From positions 1 through 64,000 of the forward strand of contig NZ_JAHYSG010000030.1 in the NCBI RefSeq assembly GCF_022095675.1: a stretch of DNA of 64,000 nucleotides. The letters are read 5' to 3'. The notes beneath the pieces are model-generated. The model ran no database searches. It was not told where the DNA came from and saw nothing but the letters and a program-made list of their open reading frames with translations. The translations under genes were made by a program, and so were the position numbers. This stretch comes from Dactylosporangium sp. AC04546 (GTDB lineage Bacteria; Actinomycetota; Actinomycetes; Mycobacteriales; Micromonosporaceae). This document shows positions 8,545-17,783 of this stretch, piece by piece (positions within the stretch are counted from its first letter, which is position 1; each line of letters starts with the position of its first letter).

Positions 8545-9947
8545 ACGCCCCCGTCGGGATCCTCGCCGTCGTACGTGGTCCGGACCGCGTCGAGCTCCGG
8601 GTTGCGGATGTCCCGGATCACGTACCCGACCAGCACGCACAGCGTGACGAGCCGCAGGATCGAGGCGAGCACGAACACGCCCTCGGGGAACACCTGCCGT
8701 CCGGAGGCGCCCATGAGCTCCCCGTAGAACGACACGAAGTAGATCACCTCGGCTGCCTGCCAGGCGAGGAACGCCCCCCATTTTGGCCGGGCCAGAACGG
8801 CCAGCGGGAGCAGCCACAGCACGTACTGCTGCGACCACACCTTCCCGGTGATCAGGAACGCGGCGACGATCAGGAACGCCAGCTGCGCCAGCCGGGGCTG
8901 CTGGGGCGCGCTGAGCCCGAGCACCAGGATGCCGATGCAGCAGATCACGAACAGCCCGAGGTACAGGATGTTGAGCTTCGAGTGCTCGGGATCGCTGTCG
9001 AGCTGCTGGAAGAAGGGGAATCCGTACTGGCCGGAGCCGCGCGGGAAGTGGGCCCCGATGTACCACAGCGTCCCCCAGTCGATCCCGCGCTGGGAGTTGA
9101 AGTCGAAGAACCTCAACCATGAGTCGTAGTAGAGGTACGCGATCGGCACGTTGACGGCGAGCCAGGTGACCACCGCGGTGCCGACGGTGATGAAGAAGTC
9201 TCGCCACTTGCCGCTGCGTAGGCTCAGCACCAGCAGGGCGCCGACGATGAGCATCGGATAGAACTTCGCCGCTGTCGCCATGCCGAGGAAGATGCCGGCC
9301 AGGACGGGTTTTCGTTTGGCCCAGTAGGCCATGGCGATGGCGGCGAGGCCGACGGTGAACAGGTCCCAGTTGACGGTCGCCGACACGAACAGCGCCGGCG
9401 CCAGCGCAAACATGGCGGCGTCCCAGGGTCTGCGCCGCCGGACCGAGAGGATCGCGCCGACCGCGGCGATACCGAACGCGCCGAGGACGATCGCGTTGAG
9501 GTCGTAGAAGGTCTGGCCCTCGTTCTCGACCACGCCGCGCTCGCCGAGGCTGTGCACCGGCAGACCGAGGGCGCCCATGAAGATGCCGGTGAGCACCGGG
9601 TACTCGACCGGGTGATCGGCGTAGGGGACCTTGCCCTCGTTGAGGCCCTCGGCGTAGTACAGCGCGAGGACGTCGGTGTAGCAGAAGTACTTGTACTGCT
9701 TCATGTCCACCCAGGCGGCATCGCGACAGGGGGCCTTCTGCATCCAGTGGAAGCTGAGCATGGCGCAGATGAGCAGCAGAACCACGCGGGCCGGCGTCCA
9801 GAATCGGCCGCCGCCGGGCATCCGCACCGGCTGACGCACGGCGTGGTCGCCCAGGGGGCCACCGATCGACTCGGACAGGCCACCCACGAAGCGGTCGGAG
9901 TTGGCGGGCTCGTCGCTCAGGTGGTCGGGGCGCACAGTCGGCGGCAT
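8475..9947 (-). CDS. GT87-family polyprenyl-phosphate mannosyltransferase (Rv0051-like)
   Basis: The 490-residue product is an integral membrane protein with about ten spans. After a cytoplasmic N-terminus (about 1-50) comes the first span, then the family's extracytoplasmic loop (CYTDVLALYYAEGLNEGKVPY; DHPVEYPVLTGIFMG), in which the acidic residues are expected to be catalytic in GT87/GT-C enzymes. ATAAKFYPMLI is another family signature. GT87 enzymes add mannose from polyprenyl-phosphate-mannose to lipids or glycans outside the membrane. In M. tuberculosis the homologue Rv0051 also lies between ponA1 and rpsF. The start at 9947 is followed at once by coding sequence; a later start is possible. 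Confidence 0.82.
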   Translation of the reverse strand: MPPTVRPDHLSDEPANSDRFVGGLSESIGGPLGDHAVRQPVRMPGGGRFWTPARVVLLLICAMLSFHWMQKAPCRDAAWVDMKQYKYFCYTDVLALYYAEGLNEGKVPYADHPVEYPVLTGIFMGALGLPVHSLGERGVVENEGQTFYDLNAIVLGAFGIAAVGAILSVRRRRPWDAAMFALAPALFVSATVNWDLFTVGLAAIAMAYWAKRKPVLAGIFLGMATAAKFYPMLIVGALLVLSLRSGKWRDFFITVGTAVVTWLAVNVPIAYLYYDSWLRFFDFNSQRGIDWGTLWYIGAHFPRGSGQYGFPFFQQLDSDPEHSKLNILYLGLFVICCIGILVLGLSAPQQPRLAQLAFLIVAAFLITGKVWSQQYVLWLLPLAVLARPKWGAFLAWQAAEVIYFVSFYGELMGASGRQVFPEGVFVLASILRLVTLCVLVGYVIRDIRNPELDAVRTTYDGEDPDGGVYNDREPDTAAADPPPTTALVKV

Positions 9948-9951
9948 CCCG

Positions 9952-11208
9952 TCACCGTACCGTCGCCGGCTCGGAAGCGGGTGTCTGCCCTTGCGCGTCC
10001 CGGTCGGCGGAGCGGATCGGCAGCAGGGGCAGCAAGGCGATCATGAGCAGCAGGTACCAGTTCTTGATCAGGAAGCCCGGCACGCCGTCGCCCCACGGGT
10101 GAACCGGCAGCCCCTGCTCGAACCAGGAGACCATCCCCAGCCCGACCGTCACCGCGATGAGCACGGCGAACGCGGCCTGCCGGCGGCCGGCGTACCACAG
10201 CACGACGAGCGCCGGCACGAACCAGTACAGGTGATGGGCCCAGGTGATCGGGCTGGCCAGGCAGCCGACGATGCCGGCCAGGGTCAGCCCGACCACCTCG
10301 TTGCCGGCCAGCGCGGCCTTCCTCGCCCGCCACAGCCCGTACCCGGCCATGAGCAGCACCAGGGCCGCCCAGACGATCCGGTTCGGCGGGTCGTCGAGGC
10401 GAGCGAGCATGCCGAAGAGCGACTGGTTGAACGTGTAGGCCGCGTTGCCCAGCCCCTCGCCCTTCCACAGCGCCGACGTCCAGAAGTCCCAGGAGGCGCG
10501 GGGGGCGATCGCGGCGGTCAGCAGGGTGGCCCCGGCGGCGCTCGCGATCGCCGTCAGCCCGGCCCGGTACCGGCGGCTGAGCAGGAGGTACACGATGAAG
10601 ATCGCGGGCGTGAGCTTGATGGCGGCCGCCAGCCCGACCAGGACGCCGGCCCACTTGCTGCCGCGCGGCAGCAGCACGAGCAGGTCGGTGAGCACAAGCA
10701 GCACGAGCACCATGTTGATCTGGCCGAACGTGTACGTTTCACGGATCGGCTCGAGGGCGCTGATCACGGTCAGCGCGAGGATCATGGCGAAGGCCTTGTC
10801 CCGGGCGACCGGCGCCAGCAGCCACCAGGTGGTGAGCGCGACCGCGCCGATGGTGACCACCGCGTAGAGCGCGACGGCGCCGCCCCACGGCAGCACGCCG
10901 AACGGCACCAGCACCAGCGCGCCGAACGGCGGGTAGGTGAAGCCGAGCGCGCCCTGGGTGTCGTCGGGCTTGGTGAAGTCGTAGAGGTCGTGACCGTCGA
11001 GCCACCAGTTGACGGCCTGCCGGTAGATGCCGAGGTCGAAGAACTGGTGGCGGTTGCCGTACCACCAGTGTCCGTAGGCGACCAGCGCCACGAGCAGCGC
11101 GAGCAGCACCCAACGGACGGCCTTGCGCCTGCCCGCCTCCAAGCCTTCCCACCCCCAACGACGGCGGCCACGGTCCCGGCGAACATACCGCCGGCGCCGT
11201 GGCCGCAC
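9952..11208 (-). CDS. GT87-family alpha-mannosyltransferase
   Basis: The 418-residue multi-span protein has a short basic N-terminus, then a first span (about 33-48). The GT87 loop follows (FDLGIYRQAVNWWLDG; LYDFTKPDD; FTYPPFGALVLVPFG), with the conserved D/Y/PP residues. Later motifs QINMVLVLLVL and AAIKLTPAIFIVYLL are typical of PimE/Rv2181-type enzymes. It likely mannosylates a lipid or lipoglycan using polyprenyl-phosphomannose. The GTG at 11208 has GAGGGG about 8 nt upstream. It ends 4 bp before the second GT87 gene, so the two are surely co-transcribed. Confidence 0.82.
   Translation of the reverse strand: MRPRRRRYVRRDRGRRRWGWEGLEAGRRKAVRWVLLALLVALVAYGHWWYGNRHQFFDLGIYRQAVNWWLDGHDLYDFTKPDDTQGALGFTYPPFGALVLVPFGVLPWGGAVALYAVVTIGAVALTTWWLLAPVARDKAFAMILALTVISALEPIRETYTFGQINMVLVLLVLTDLLVLLPRGSKWAGVLVGLAAAIKLTPAIFIVYLLLSRRYRAGLTAIASAAGATLLTAAIAPRASWDFWTSALWKGEGLGNAAYTFNQSLFGMLARLDDPPNRIVWAALVLLMAGYGLWRARKAALAGNEVVGLTLAGIVGCLASPITWAHHLYWFVPALVVLWYAGRRQAAFAVLIAVTVGLGMVSWFEQGLPVHPWGDGVPGFLIKNWYLLLMIALLPLLPIRSADRDAQGQTPASEPATVR
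11164..11206 (-). terminator. Hairpin at the ponA-GT87 junction
   Basis: A 10-bp perfect inverted repeat (GCGGCCACGG / CCGTGGCCGC) lies 27 bp after the ponA stop and overlaps the first codons of the GT87 gene. It may attenuate read-through or occlude translation of GT87. There is no T-run. Confidence 0.35.
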
Positions 11209-11232
11209 ATCTTGGCCCCTCTTTCGGGTGCC

Positions 11233-13968
11233 TCAGTTTCTTCGGGTCGGTGTCGATGTCGGCAGGATGCCGCCTCCACCGCCGCCCGGGCCCTGGCTGC
11301 CGGGGTTCCCCGGGCCGCCGCCGCCCGGGTTTCCGGGGAAGCCGCCGCCCGGGTTGTTCGGGTCGATCGACATCACCGGCTCGCTCGGCTGCGGCGAGAT
11401 ACCCGTGCCGACCTCCTTGTCGCCGGTGCCCTTCTTCGCCGGGAAGTTGACCTTCGGCATCTTCAGCGCGGTCAGCGCCCCCTCCAGGAAGTCTTTCCAG
11501 ATCGGGCCGGGCAGGTTACCGCCGATGATCCCCTGGCCGCTCTTGTTGACGATCTTCTGTTCCGCGGCTTTGTTGCCGACCCAGACCGCGGCGGCCAGGC
11601 CGGGTGACTTCTTGGCCGGATCGTAGGCGCTGTAGCCGACCATCCACGCGTGCGCGTTGTTGTTGGTCTGGCCGAGCTGCCACGTTCCGGTCTTGCCGGC
11701 GATCTGGCGGCCGTCCTTCATCTTCAGGCTGTAGTGCTTCGGCACGCCCTGAAGGACGGTGTTGAGGTCGTCGGCCATCTGGTCGGTGAAGCCGGGGATG
11801 CGCGTCGGCTTGATCACCTCGCCGTAGGTCTTCTTGCCTTCGGTCCACACCTCCTTGAGGAAGTGCGTCTTGGCGGCCATGCCCCGGGCGGCGAAGGTGG
11901 CGATGCCGCCGGCGTGCTCCAGGACCGTCACCGGGTACTGACCGAAGGCGACCTCGGTGTTGAACAAGCTCGGGAAGACGGCCTTGCCGTTGTTCTTGAC
12001 CAGGTCGATCTTCTTCGACTTGCCCTCGACGGTCGCCCACATGTCGGTGATGCCGGCGGCGCGCGCCGTGTCGATCACCTTGTCGGGCCCGACGTCCTCG
12101 GCGAGCGCGAAGAACGGCACGTTGAGTGACATGACGGTGACCTCTTCCAAGGTGCACCACTGGCCGGAGCCCGACTTGCACTTCGGCGACGTCGCGTTGC
12201 CCTCACCGGCGTTCTTGACCGGGTTCTTGTTCTTGAACGTACGGCCGCTCTTCGGGAACTCCTGCGGCGAGTCGCCGTTCCAGTAGGAGTCGATCGAGTA
12301 GCCGTTCATCAGGCCGGTGGCCAGCGTATACACCTTGAACGTCGAGCCCGGCGGGTGACCGCCGCAGCAGGAGTCCTCGCCGTCGCCGAGCACCGGGTCG
12401 TTGTAGTAGCCGGCGAAGTCGCCGCCGTTGCCGTTGTCGCCGCCGTAGTAGGCCTTGACCGCGCCGGTGCCCGGCTCGACCGCGACCAGCGCCGCCTGGA
12501 GGTTGTCCGGCTGGCCGTTCATGTTCGACTCTTTGTTGCGGCTCGCCTCGCGCACCGCGATCTGCTGGACGGTCTGGTCGATCGTCGTGACGATCTTCAG
12601 GCCGCCGTTGCGGATCTTGTCGAAGTTCTTCTTGCCGTCCGGGTCCTGGCTCTCGTACAGCGGCTGATTCGTGCGCGGGTCGGTCAGCGCGGCGACCTCG
12701 CCCAGCACGTGGTGGACGATGAGGCCTTCCGGCTTGTCCATGCTGCCCTGGGTGGAGACCGCGTTCTTGCGGGTCTCGGCTGCGGTCAGCACCTTCTGCG
12801 GATACGCCATGACCTTGTCAGCCTCTTCGGCCTGCACGAAGTTGAGCTTGACCATCTGGCCCTTGATGTAGTCGAACCGCTCCTTGGCCTGCTTGGCGTC
12901 GACGGTCGGGTCGAACGGGCTGCCCTTGCCGCCGCTGCCCTCGGGGCTCTTGATCATCCCGGCGAGCACCATGCCCTCGGCGACCGTCAGGTCCTTCGCG
13001 GGCTTGCCGAAGTAGGCCTGCGCCGCCGCCTGGATGCCGTACGCGCCGCGCCCGAAGTAGATGATGTTGAGGTACATCTCCAGGATCTTGGGCTTCTCGT
13101 ACTCCTGGTTCAGCTTGAGCGCGATCACCGCCTCGCGGAGCTTGCGGGCATACGTGACGCCCTCGAGCTCGGCCCACTGCCGCGCATACTGCTGGCTGAT
13201 CGTCGAGGCACCCTGCCGGTCACCACCGGTGACGTTGTTCCACGCGGCCCGGACGACGCCTTTGTAGTCGACGCCGTCGTTGGTGTAGAAGGTGTTGTCC
13301 TCGGCGGCGACGACGGCCTTCTGCACGTGGTCGGGGATCTGGTCGATCGTGATGACCGTGCGGTTCTTGTCGCCGATGCGCGCCAGCGGCGTGGTGCCGT
13401 CGGCGTAGTAGATCGTGGTCGACTGCTCCATGCTGATGTCCTCAGGGAGCGCGACCTGGTCGAAGTAGTAGGTACCGCTCACCATGCCGATGCCGGCGAT
13501 CATGATGAACGCGGCGATCGAGGCGATGAGGATGTTGCGGCGCCGGCGCTTCTTCGCCTTGGCGCTGGTGCTCACCGACTTGCCCTTGGCGCCGTTGACC
13601 GTGCCGCCGGGCGGCTCGTCGAGCCCCTCGGCGAGCATGCCGGCGCCGACCGAGGCGCGGCCGACCGTGGCCCGGCCCGCGGCGCTCGGCGGTGGCGGGA
13701 CCGACACCGAGGCGCGGCCGGTGACCGGCTCGCCGCTGGCCTTGACGGGCACGCTCGCCGAGCCGGAGACCGACGCGCTACCGGAAACGGAGGCGCTGCC
13801 GGAGACCGACGCACTGCCGGAAACGCTCGCCCGCCCTACCTGGGCTCGCCCCACCTGGGCCCGGCCGGCCGGCGGCTCGTCGCGCCTGAAGGGTTCGTCC
13901 GGTCCTGGGGTGGGACCAGGAACCTGCGCGCGGCCCGAAGGGGGGTTGCTCGGGTCACCGTAGTTCAT
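11233..13968 (-). CDS. ponA: Bifunctional class A penicillin-binding protein (PonA type)
   Basis: The ~911-residue peptidoglycan synthase starts at the ATG at 13968, with AAGGTGGG just upstream; an in-frame GTG at 13977 lies inside that site. The N-terminal cytoplasmic tail (1-140) carries four tandem SGSASV repeats flanked by GRAQV/GRASV units, then a KKRRRR stop-transfer and one transmembrane span (about 143-165). The GT51 glycosyltransferase domain has VAAEDNTFY (catalytic Glu, about 222) and GASTISQQ. The transpeptidase domain has SxxK in GSTFK (about 542), SLN (about 613) and KTG (about 757). A Pro/Gly-rich tail ends the protein. It builds and crosslinks glycan strands. Its position matches M. 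tuberculosis ponA1. Confidence 0.94.
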   Translation of the reverse strand: MNYGDPSNPPSGRAQVPGPTPGPDEPFRRDEPPAGRAQVGRAQVGRASVSGSASVSGSASVSGSASVSGSASVPVKASGEPVTGRASVSVPPPPSAAGRATVGRASVGAGMLAEGLDEPPGGTVNGAKGKSVSTSAKAKKRRRRNILIASIAAFIMIAGIGMVSGTYYFDQVALPEDISMEQSTTIYYADGTTPLARIGDKNRTVITIDQIPDHVQKAVVAAEDNTFYTNDGVDYKGVVRAAWNNVTGGDRQGASTISQQYARQWAELEGVTYARKLREAVIALKLNQEYEKPKILEMYLNIIYFGRGAYGIQAAAQAYFGKPAKDLTVAEGMVLAGMIKSPEGSGGKGSPFDPTVDAKQAKERFDYIKGQMVKLNFVQAEEADKVMAYPQKVLTAAETRKNAVSTQGSMDKPEGLIVHHVLGEVAALTDPRTNQPLYESQDPDGKKNFDKIRNGGLKIVTTIDQTVQQIAVREASRNKESNMNGQPDNLQAALVAVEPGTGAVKAYYGGDNGNGGDFAGYYNDPVLGDGEDSCCGGHPPGSTFKVYTLATGLMNGYSIDSYWNGDSPQEFPKSGRTFKNKNPVKNAGEGNATSPKCKSGSGQWCTLEEVTVMSLNVPFFALAEDVGPDKVIDTARAAGITDMWATVEGKSKKIDLVKNNGKAVFPSLFNTEVAFGQYPVTVLEHAGGIATFAARGMAAKTHFLKEVWTEGKKTYGEVIKPTRIPGFTDQMADDLNTVLQGVPKHYSLKMKDGRQIAGKTGTWQLGQTNNNAHAWMVGYSAYDPAKKSPGLAAAVWVGNKAAEQKIVNKSGQGIIGGNLPGPIWKDFLEGALTALKMPKVNFPAKKGTGDKEVGTGISPQPSEPVMSIDPNNPGGGFPGNPGGGGPGNPGSQGPGGGGGGILPTSTPTRRN

Positions 13969-14140
13969 TCGTCCCACCTTGCCGGTTGCGTCGTTGTCGC
14001 ATGCTCCGTCGCCACCATGTCTGTGAGCTGAGCCACTTCTCGATCGGCCGGTGCGACCTGGCGTCCTTGCCGCGCACCGCTGGGTTGGTCAGGGCATCGG
14101 CCCTGTCGACGTGACAAACGCTCTGCCACGGGGACAAGGT

Positions 14141-14569
14141 TCACTCGGCTGCCCCTCCCCGGACCCGAGTCGGCCGACCGCCGGCCTCGTCATCCGGACC
14201 CGCCAGGCCGTCGCGGCCCAGCAGGTACTGCTCCACGAGGTGGTTCCAGCCGCAGTCACGGCAGACCTCGACGACGTAGACGTGAAACTCACTCAGCGTC
14301 ATCGCGAGCAGCGACAGCTCGGCCAGGCGGCGGGCCTGGCCGGAGGACTGCCGCAGCTCATCCCCATAGATGTAATGCACGTGGGTGAGGTTCTCCCGGC
14401 GACACACCGGGCACAGCTCCTCCGTCGGCTCACCGTGGAATTTCGCTGCGCTCTTCAGGTATGGCGACGCGTCGCACACCTCATAGGTGCCGACGCGGCC
14501 GGAATGCACCTCACGCAGCAGGGCGCGTCTCCGCAAGGAGAAGTCCACGACCTGGCGCTGCGTTCGCAT
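14141..14569 (-). CDS. DUF5318 family zinc-ribbon protein
   Basis: The 142-residue product has two cysteine pairs, CPVCRREN (about 53) and CRDCGW (about 106), which should bind one zinc ion. Around them are the family segments EVCDASPYLKSAAKFHG and LTHVHYIYGDELRQSSGQAR. The same gene (Rv0049) precedes ponA1 in M. tuberculosis. The function is unknown; association with cell-wall synthesis is inferred from neighbours. The ATG has no ribosome-binding site but lies 7 nt after TACCCT, so the mRNA is probably leaderless. Confidence 0.85.
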   Translation of the reverse strand: MRTQRQVVDFSLRRRALLREVHSGRVGTYEVCDASPYLKSAAKFHGEPTEELCPVCRRENLTHVHYIYGDELRQSSGQARRLAELSLLAMTLSEFHVYVVEVCRDCGWNHLVEQYLLGRDGLAGPDDEAGGRPTRVRGGAAE

Positions 14570-14582
14570 GCGCCCGAGGGTA
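14570..14582 (-). promoter_or_regulatory. Leaderless promoter of the DUF5318 gene
   Basis: On the minus strand TACCCT (14582-14577) fits TANNNT and is followed 7 nt later by the ATG, with no ribosome-binding site between. Confidence 0.45.
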
Positions 14583-14704
14583 CGCGGTCGGGCGTCGCAG
14601 GGCGACCTCGGTCACGATCGGTAACCGCCGGGTAGACGTCCAGCGGTGTGGGCTAGGCCACTTGGTCGGATTCGTTGCATCCGTTCGGACATCGGCCTAC
14701 CGTT

Positions 14705-14727
14705 CGATGTATCGGACCGATACATCG
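14705..14727 (+). promoter_or_regulatory. PadR operator, perfect palindrome
   Basis: CGATGTATCGG-A-CCGATACATCG is a perfect 11-bp inverted repeat with a 1-bp centre. It contains the ATGTAT...ATACAT half-sites typical of PadR-family operators. It lies 27 bp before the padR start codon, so the PadR-like product very likely represses its own gene and the coupled ino1. Confidence 0.75.
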
Positions 14728-14753
14728 GGCCGGTTACGGGAAGGAGGCCAGGA

Positions 14754-15353
14754 GTGCTCGACTTGGCGATCCTCGGCCTTCTGCACGAGTCGCCCATGCA
14801 TGGTTACGAGCTCCGCAAGCAGCTCACGACCAAGCTGGGCGCGTTCCGCTTCGCGATCAGCTACGGCTCGCTGTATCCGACGCTGCGCCGGCTCCAGGCG
14901 GACGGCTGGATCTCCGAGGGGGCGCCGCCGGGCATGCCCGCCTCCACGGAGGAGGTTCCGCTGCTCACGGGCAAGCGCGGCCGCGTGGTCTACACGATCA
15001 CCGCGGAGGGCAAGGAGCGCTTCCAGGAGCTGCTCAGTGCCGCCGGCCCGGAGACGTACGACAGCGAGGCCGGCTTCGGGGTGCACTTCGCGTTCTTCGC
15101 GCGCACCGATCCGGCGACCCGGCTGCGGATCCTCGAGGGCCGCCGCCGCCGCGTGGAGGAGCGCCGCGAAGGCCTCCGCGACGTGTTGAGCCGGGCCGCC
15201 GAGCGGCTCGACGCATACACGCTCGAACTTCAGCGCCACGGTCTCGACGCCTGCGAACGCGAGGTCCGCTGGCTGGAAGAACTCATTGCGAACGAACGCA
15301 ATGGCACCACCCCTCAGCCGCCTTCGGCACAGGATCCGGAGCGGTCATCGTGA
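14754..15353 (+). CDS. PadR-family transcriptional regulator
   Basis: The 199-residue regulator starts at GTG 14754, with AAGGAGG 6 nt upstream and the PadR motif beginning immediately ([20 protein letters not shown]). The winged helix-turn-helix spans about 1-90 ([34 protein letters not shown]). The remainder is the helical dimerisation region ([16 protein letters not shown]). It is followed directly by ino1, and its stop overlaps an alternative ino1 GTG. The Rv0047c-ino1 pair in M. tuberculosis has the same arrangement, which suggests control of inositol synthesis. The effector is unknown. Confidence 0.88.
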   Translation: MLDLAILGLLHESPMHGYELRKQLTTKLGAFRFAISYGSLYPTLRRLQADGWISEGAPPGMPASTEEVPLLTGKRGRVVYTITAEGKERFQELLSAAGPETYDSEAGFGVHFAFFARTDPATRLRILEGRRRRVEERREGLRDVLSRAAERLDAYTLELQRHGLDACEREVRWLEELIANERNGTTPQPPSAQDPERSS

Positions 15354-15376
15354 ACAACAAGAAGGAGGCATCCGCG

Positions 15377-16456
15377 ATGGGCTCCGTCCGCGTTGCCATC
15401 GTCGGTGTCGGCAACTGCGCCTCGTCCCTGGTTCAGGGCGTGGAGTACTACCGCAACGCCGACCCGAATGACCGGGTACCGGGTCTCATGCACGTCAAGT
15501 TCGGCGACTACCACGTCGGTGACGTGCAGTTCGTCGCCGCGTTCGACGTGGACGCCAAGAAGGTCGGCCAGGACCTGGCCGCCGCGATCGGCGCGAGTGA
15601 GAACAACACCATCAAGTTCTGCGACGTGCCGCCCACCGGCGTGACCGTCCAGCGGGGTCCGACGCTCGACGGTATGGGCCAGTACTACCGCGAGATCATC
15701 GAGGAGTCCGACGAGCAGCCGGTCGACGTCGTCGCCGCGCTGCGCGAGGCCCGGGTCGACGTCATCGTGTCGTACCTGCCGGTCGGCTCGGAGGAGGCGG
15801 ACAAGTTCTACGCCCAGGCCGCGATCGACGCGGGCTGCGCGTTCGTCAACGCCCTCCCGGTCTTCATCGCCTCCGACCCCGTGTGGGCCAAGAAGTTCGA
15901 GGACGCGGGCCTGCCGATCGTCGGCGACGACATCAAGAGCCAGGTCGGCGCCACGATCGTCCACCGCGCCCTGGCCAAGCTGTTCGAGGACCGCGGGGTC
16001 GAGCTGCTGCGTACGTACCAGCTCAACTTCGGCGGCAACATGGACTTCATGAACATGCTGGAGCGCACCCGCCTGGTCTCGAAGAAGATCTCGAAGACCC
16101 AGTCGGTGACGTCCCAGATCCCGCACGAGATGTCGAAGTCGGACGTCCACATCGGCCCGTCCGACCACGTCCCGTGGCTCGACGACCGCAAGTGGGCCTA
16201 CATCCGCCTCGAGGGCAAGTCGTTCGGCGACACCCCCCTCAACGCCGAGCTCAAGCTCGAGGTCTGGGACTCCCCGAACTCCGCAGGCGTGATCATCGAC
16301 GCCCTGCGTGCCGCGAAGATCGCCAAGGACCGCGGCATCGGCGGCCCGATCCTGTCCGCGTCGAGCTACTTCATGAAGTCGCCGCCGGTGCAGTACAACG
16401 ACCACGACGCGCACGACTCCGTGGAGAAGTTCATCCGCGGCGAGGTCGAGCGCTGA
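15377..16456 (+). CDS. ino1: Inositol-3-phosphate synthase
   Basis: The 359-residue NAD-dependent isomerase converts glucose 6-phosphate to 1D-myo-inositol 3-phosphate, the first step to phosphatidylinositol, PIMs and mycothiol. The N-terminal Rossmann motif is [16 protein letters not shown] (about 5-20). The catalytic region contains [28 protein letters not shown] and [15 protein letters not shown]. The ATG at 15377 has GAAGGAGG 8 nt upstream and matches known MGSVRV starts; a GTG at 15350 overlapping the padR stop is the alternative. Its supply of inositol fits with the neighbouring mannosyltransferases. Confidence 0.96.
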   Translation: MGSVRVAIVGVGNCASSLVQGVEYYRNADPNDRVPGLMHVKFGDYHVGDVQFVAAFDVDAKKVGQDLAAAIGASENNTIKFCDVPPTGVTVQRGPTLDGMGQYYREIIEESDEQPVDVVAALREARVDVIVSYLPVGSEEADKFYAQAAIDAGCAFVNALPVFIASDPVWAKKFEDAGLPIVGDDIKSQVGATIVHRALAKLFEDRGVELLRTYQLNFGGNMDFMNMLERTRLVSKKISKTQSVTSQIPHEMSKSDVHIGPSDHVPWLDDRKWAYIRLEGKSFGDTPLNAELKLEVWDSPNSAGVIIDALRAAKIAKDRGIGGPILSASSYFMKSPPVQYNDHDAHDSVEKFIRGEVER

Positions 16457-16467
16457 GCGCTTCGCAC

Positions 16468-16508
16468 AGGAAACGCCCCTTCCGGTCCCGGAGGGGGCGT
16501 TCCTCTTT
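16468..16508 (+). terminator. Intrinsic terminator of padR-ino1
   Basis: AGGAAACGCCCC pairs with GGGGGCGTTCCT across a ~13-nt loop and is followed by CTTTT. Confidence 0.85.
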
Positions 16509-16621
16509 TCATGACTCGGGTCCGTGCAAGGCACGACCGCCGCTCCCGCCAGACACCGGTCGGGCCTTGGCGGCCCTCCCTGCCACCGCCGTCGTCCCAA
16601 GGACCGCGGCGGCGCCGGACG

Positions 16622-17110
16622 TCAGCCGAAGAGCTCGCCGAACTCGCGCTCGATGCGGACCCGCGCCTCCAGCTCCAGCAGCAGCTTCTTGCGCCAGACG
16701 CCGCCGCCGAAGCCGACCAGCTTGCCGTCCGCGCCGACCACCCGGTGACAGGGCACGATCACCGGGAGCGGGTTGTGGTTGCAGGCCACGCCCACCGCCC
16801 GGGCTGCGTCCGGCTCGCCGACCGCGGACGCGATCTGGCCATATGTGCGCATCTCGCCGTACGGAATCCTCCACAGCTCCCGCCAGACCGCCCGCTCGAA
16901 CTCGGTGCCGCCCTGCACCGACAGCGGCACGGTGAAAGACACCGGTTCACCGGAGAAGTACCGCTCCAGCTCCCCGGCCGCCTGCGCCAGCACGCCGCCG
17001 AGGGGCACGGTCGGGCCGGGCGCACCGCCGAAGCGGACGCTGCAGACACCCTTGTCGTCGACCGCCACACCCAGCGGATCGATCGGGGCAGGAACCTCAG
17101 CCCATCGCAC
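16622..17110 (-). CDS. ogt: Methylated-DNA--protein-cysteine methyltransferase
   Basis: The ~162-residue suicide enzyme removes alkyl groups from O6 of guanine onto its own cysteine. The active-site motif is VIVPCHRVVG (about 115-124), followed by FGGGVWRKKLLLELE. The helix-turn-helix DNA-binding part includes EFERAVWRELWRIPYGEMR. I chose the GTG at 17110 because it gives a typical length; the frame stays open for another 28 codons, and the start is not fixed by a clear ribosome-binding site. It is transcribed divergently from nfeD. Confidence 0.9.
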   Translation of the reverse strand: MRWAEVPAPIDPLGVAVDDKGVCSVRFGGAPGPTVPLGGVLAQAAGELERYFSGEPVSFTVPLSVQGGTEFERAVWRELWRIPYGEMRTYGQIASAVGEPDAARAVGVACNHNPLPVIVPCHRVVGADGKLVGFGGGVWRKKLLLELEARVRIEREFGELFG

Positions 17111-17245
17111 AGGGACGATTTTCTCAGGCGAGGACACCAAACGGCCAACTCGGTCCGTCACGCGGCGAAAGATGCCCCTTTGCCGGACGAACACAGTGGC
17201 GTGCCCGGGTTACCCTCCAGTTGGCCTTGAGGGGAGGGACCAGCG

Positions 17246-17740
17246 GTGCAGACGACGTTCCTGGTCATCGGTGGCGTCGGCATCGTCGTGCTGGCCCTCT
17301 CACTGCTGATCGGCGACGTGTTCCACCTCGGACATCCGGACGCCGCCGGACCGTTCTCGATACCCGCCGTCGCCGGGTTCATCGGCGCCTTCGGCTTCTC
17401 GGCCGCCATCGTCGCCGGGTTCACCGACTCCAAGAGCCTGCCGGCCCTCGTCGGCGCGATCGCCGCCCTGCCGACGGCGTGGCTGGCCACCAGGTTCGCC
17501 CGCATGGCGATCAACATGCGCACCGACGCCACCCCGACCCAGCAGGACATGGTCGGCACCACCGGCGTCGTCGTCACCCCGATCACCGAAGGCGGCTACG
17601 GCGAGGTCCGGGTGTCGCTGGGCGGCCAGCCGGTCAAGCTCAGCGCCCGCGCCGAGAAACCGATCCCGCTGGGTGCCCGGATCTTCGTCATCGAGGCGAC
17701 CAGCTCCACCAGCGTCATCGTCGAGGAAACCCCTCTGTAG
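17246..17740 (+). CDS. NfeD-like membrane protein
   Basis: The 164-residue product starts at a GTG with GGAGGG upstream. It has three to four membrane spans (about 5-22, 40-58, 65-90), then a C-terminal OB-fold domain of about 60 residues (VGTTGVVVTPITEGGYGEV; PLGARIFVIEATSSTSVIV). NfeD-like proteins of this short class work with flotillins, and a flotillin gene follows 43 bp downstream, giving the classic pair seen as YuaF-YuaG in Bacillus. Confidence 0.85.
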   Translation: MQTTFLVIGGVGIVVLALSLLIGDVFHLGHPDAAGPFSIPAVAGFIGAFGFSAAIVAGFTDSKSLPALVGAIAALPTAWLATRFARMAINMRTDATPTQQDMVGTTGVVVTPITEGGYGEVRVSLGGQPVKLSARAEKPIPLGARIFVIEATSSTSVIVEETPL

Positions 17741-17783
17741 AACCGCCCTGGAAGTACCCCCTCCAAATAAAGAAGGAAGGCGG

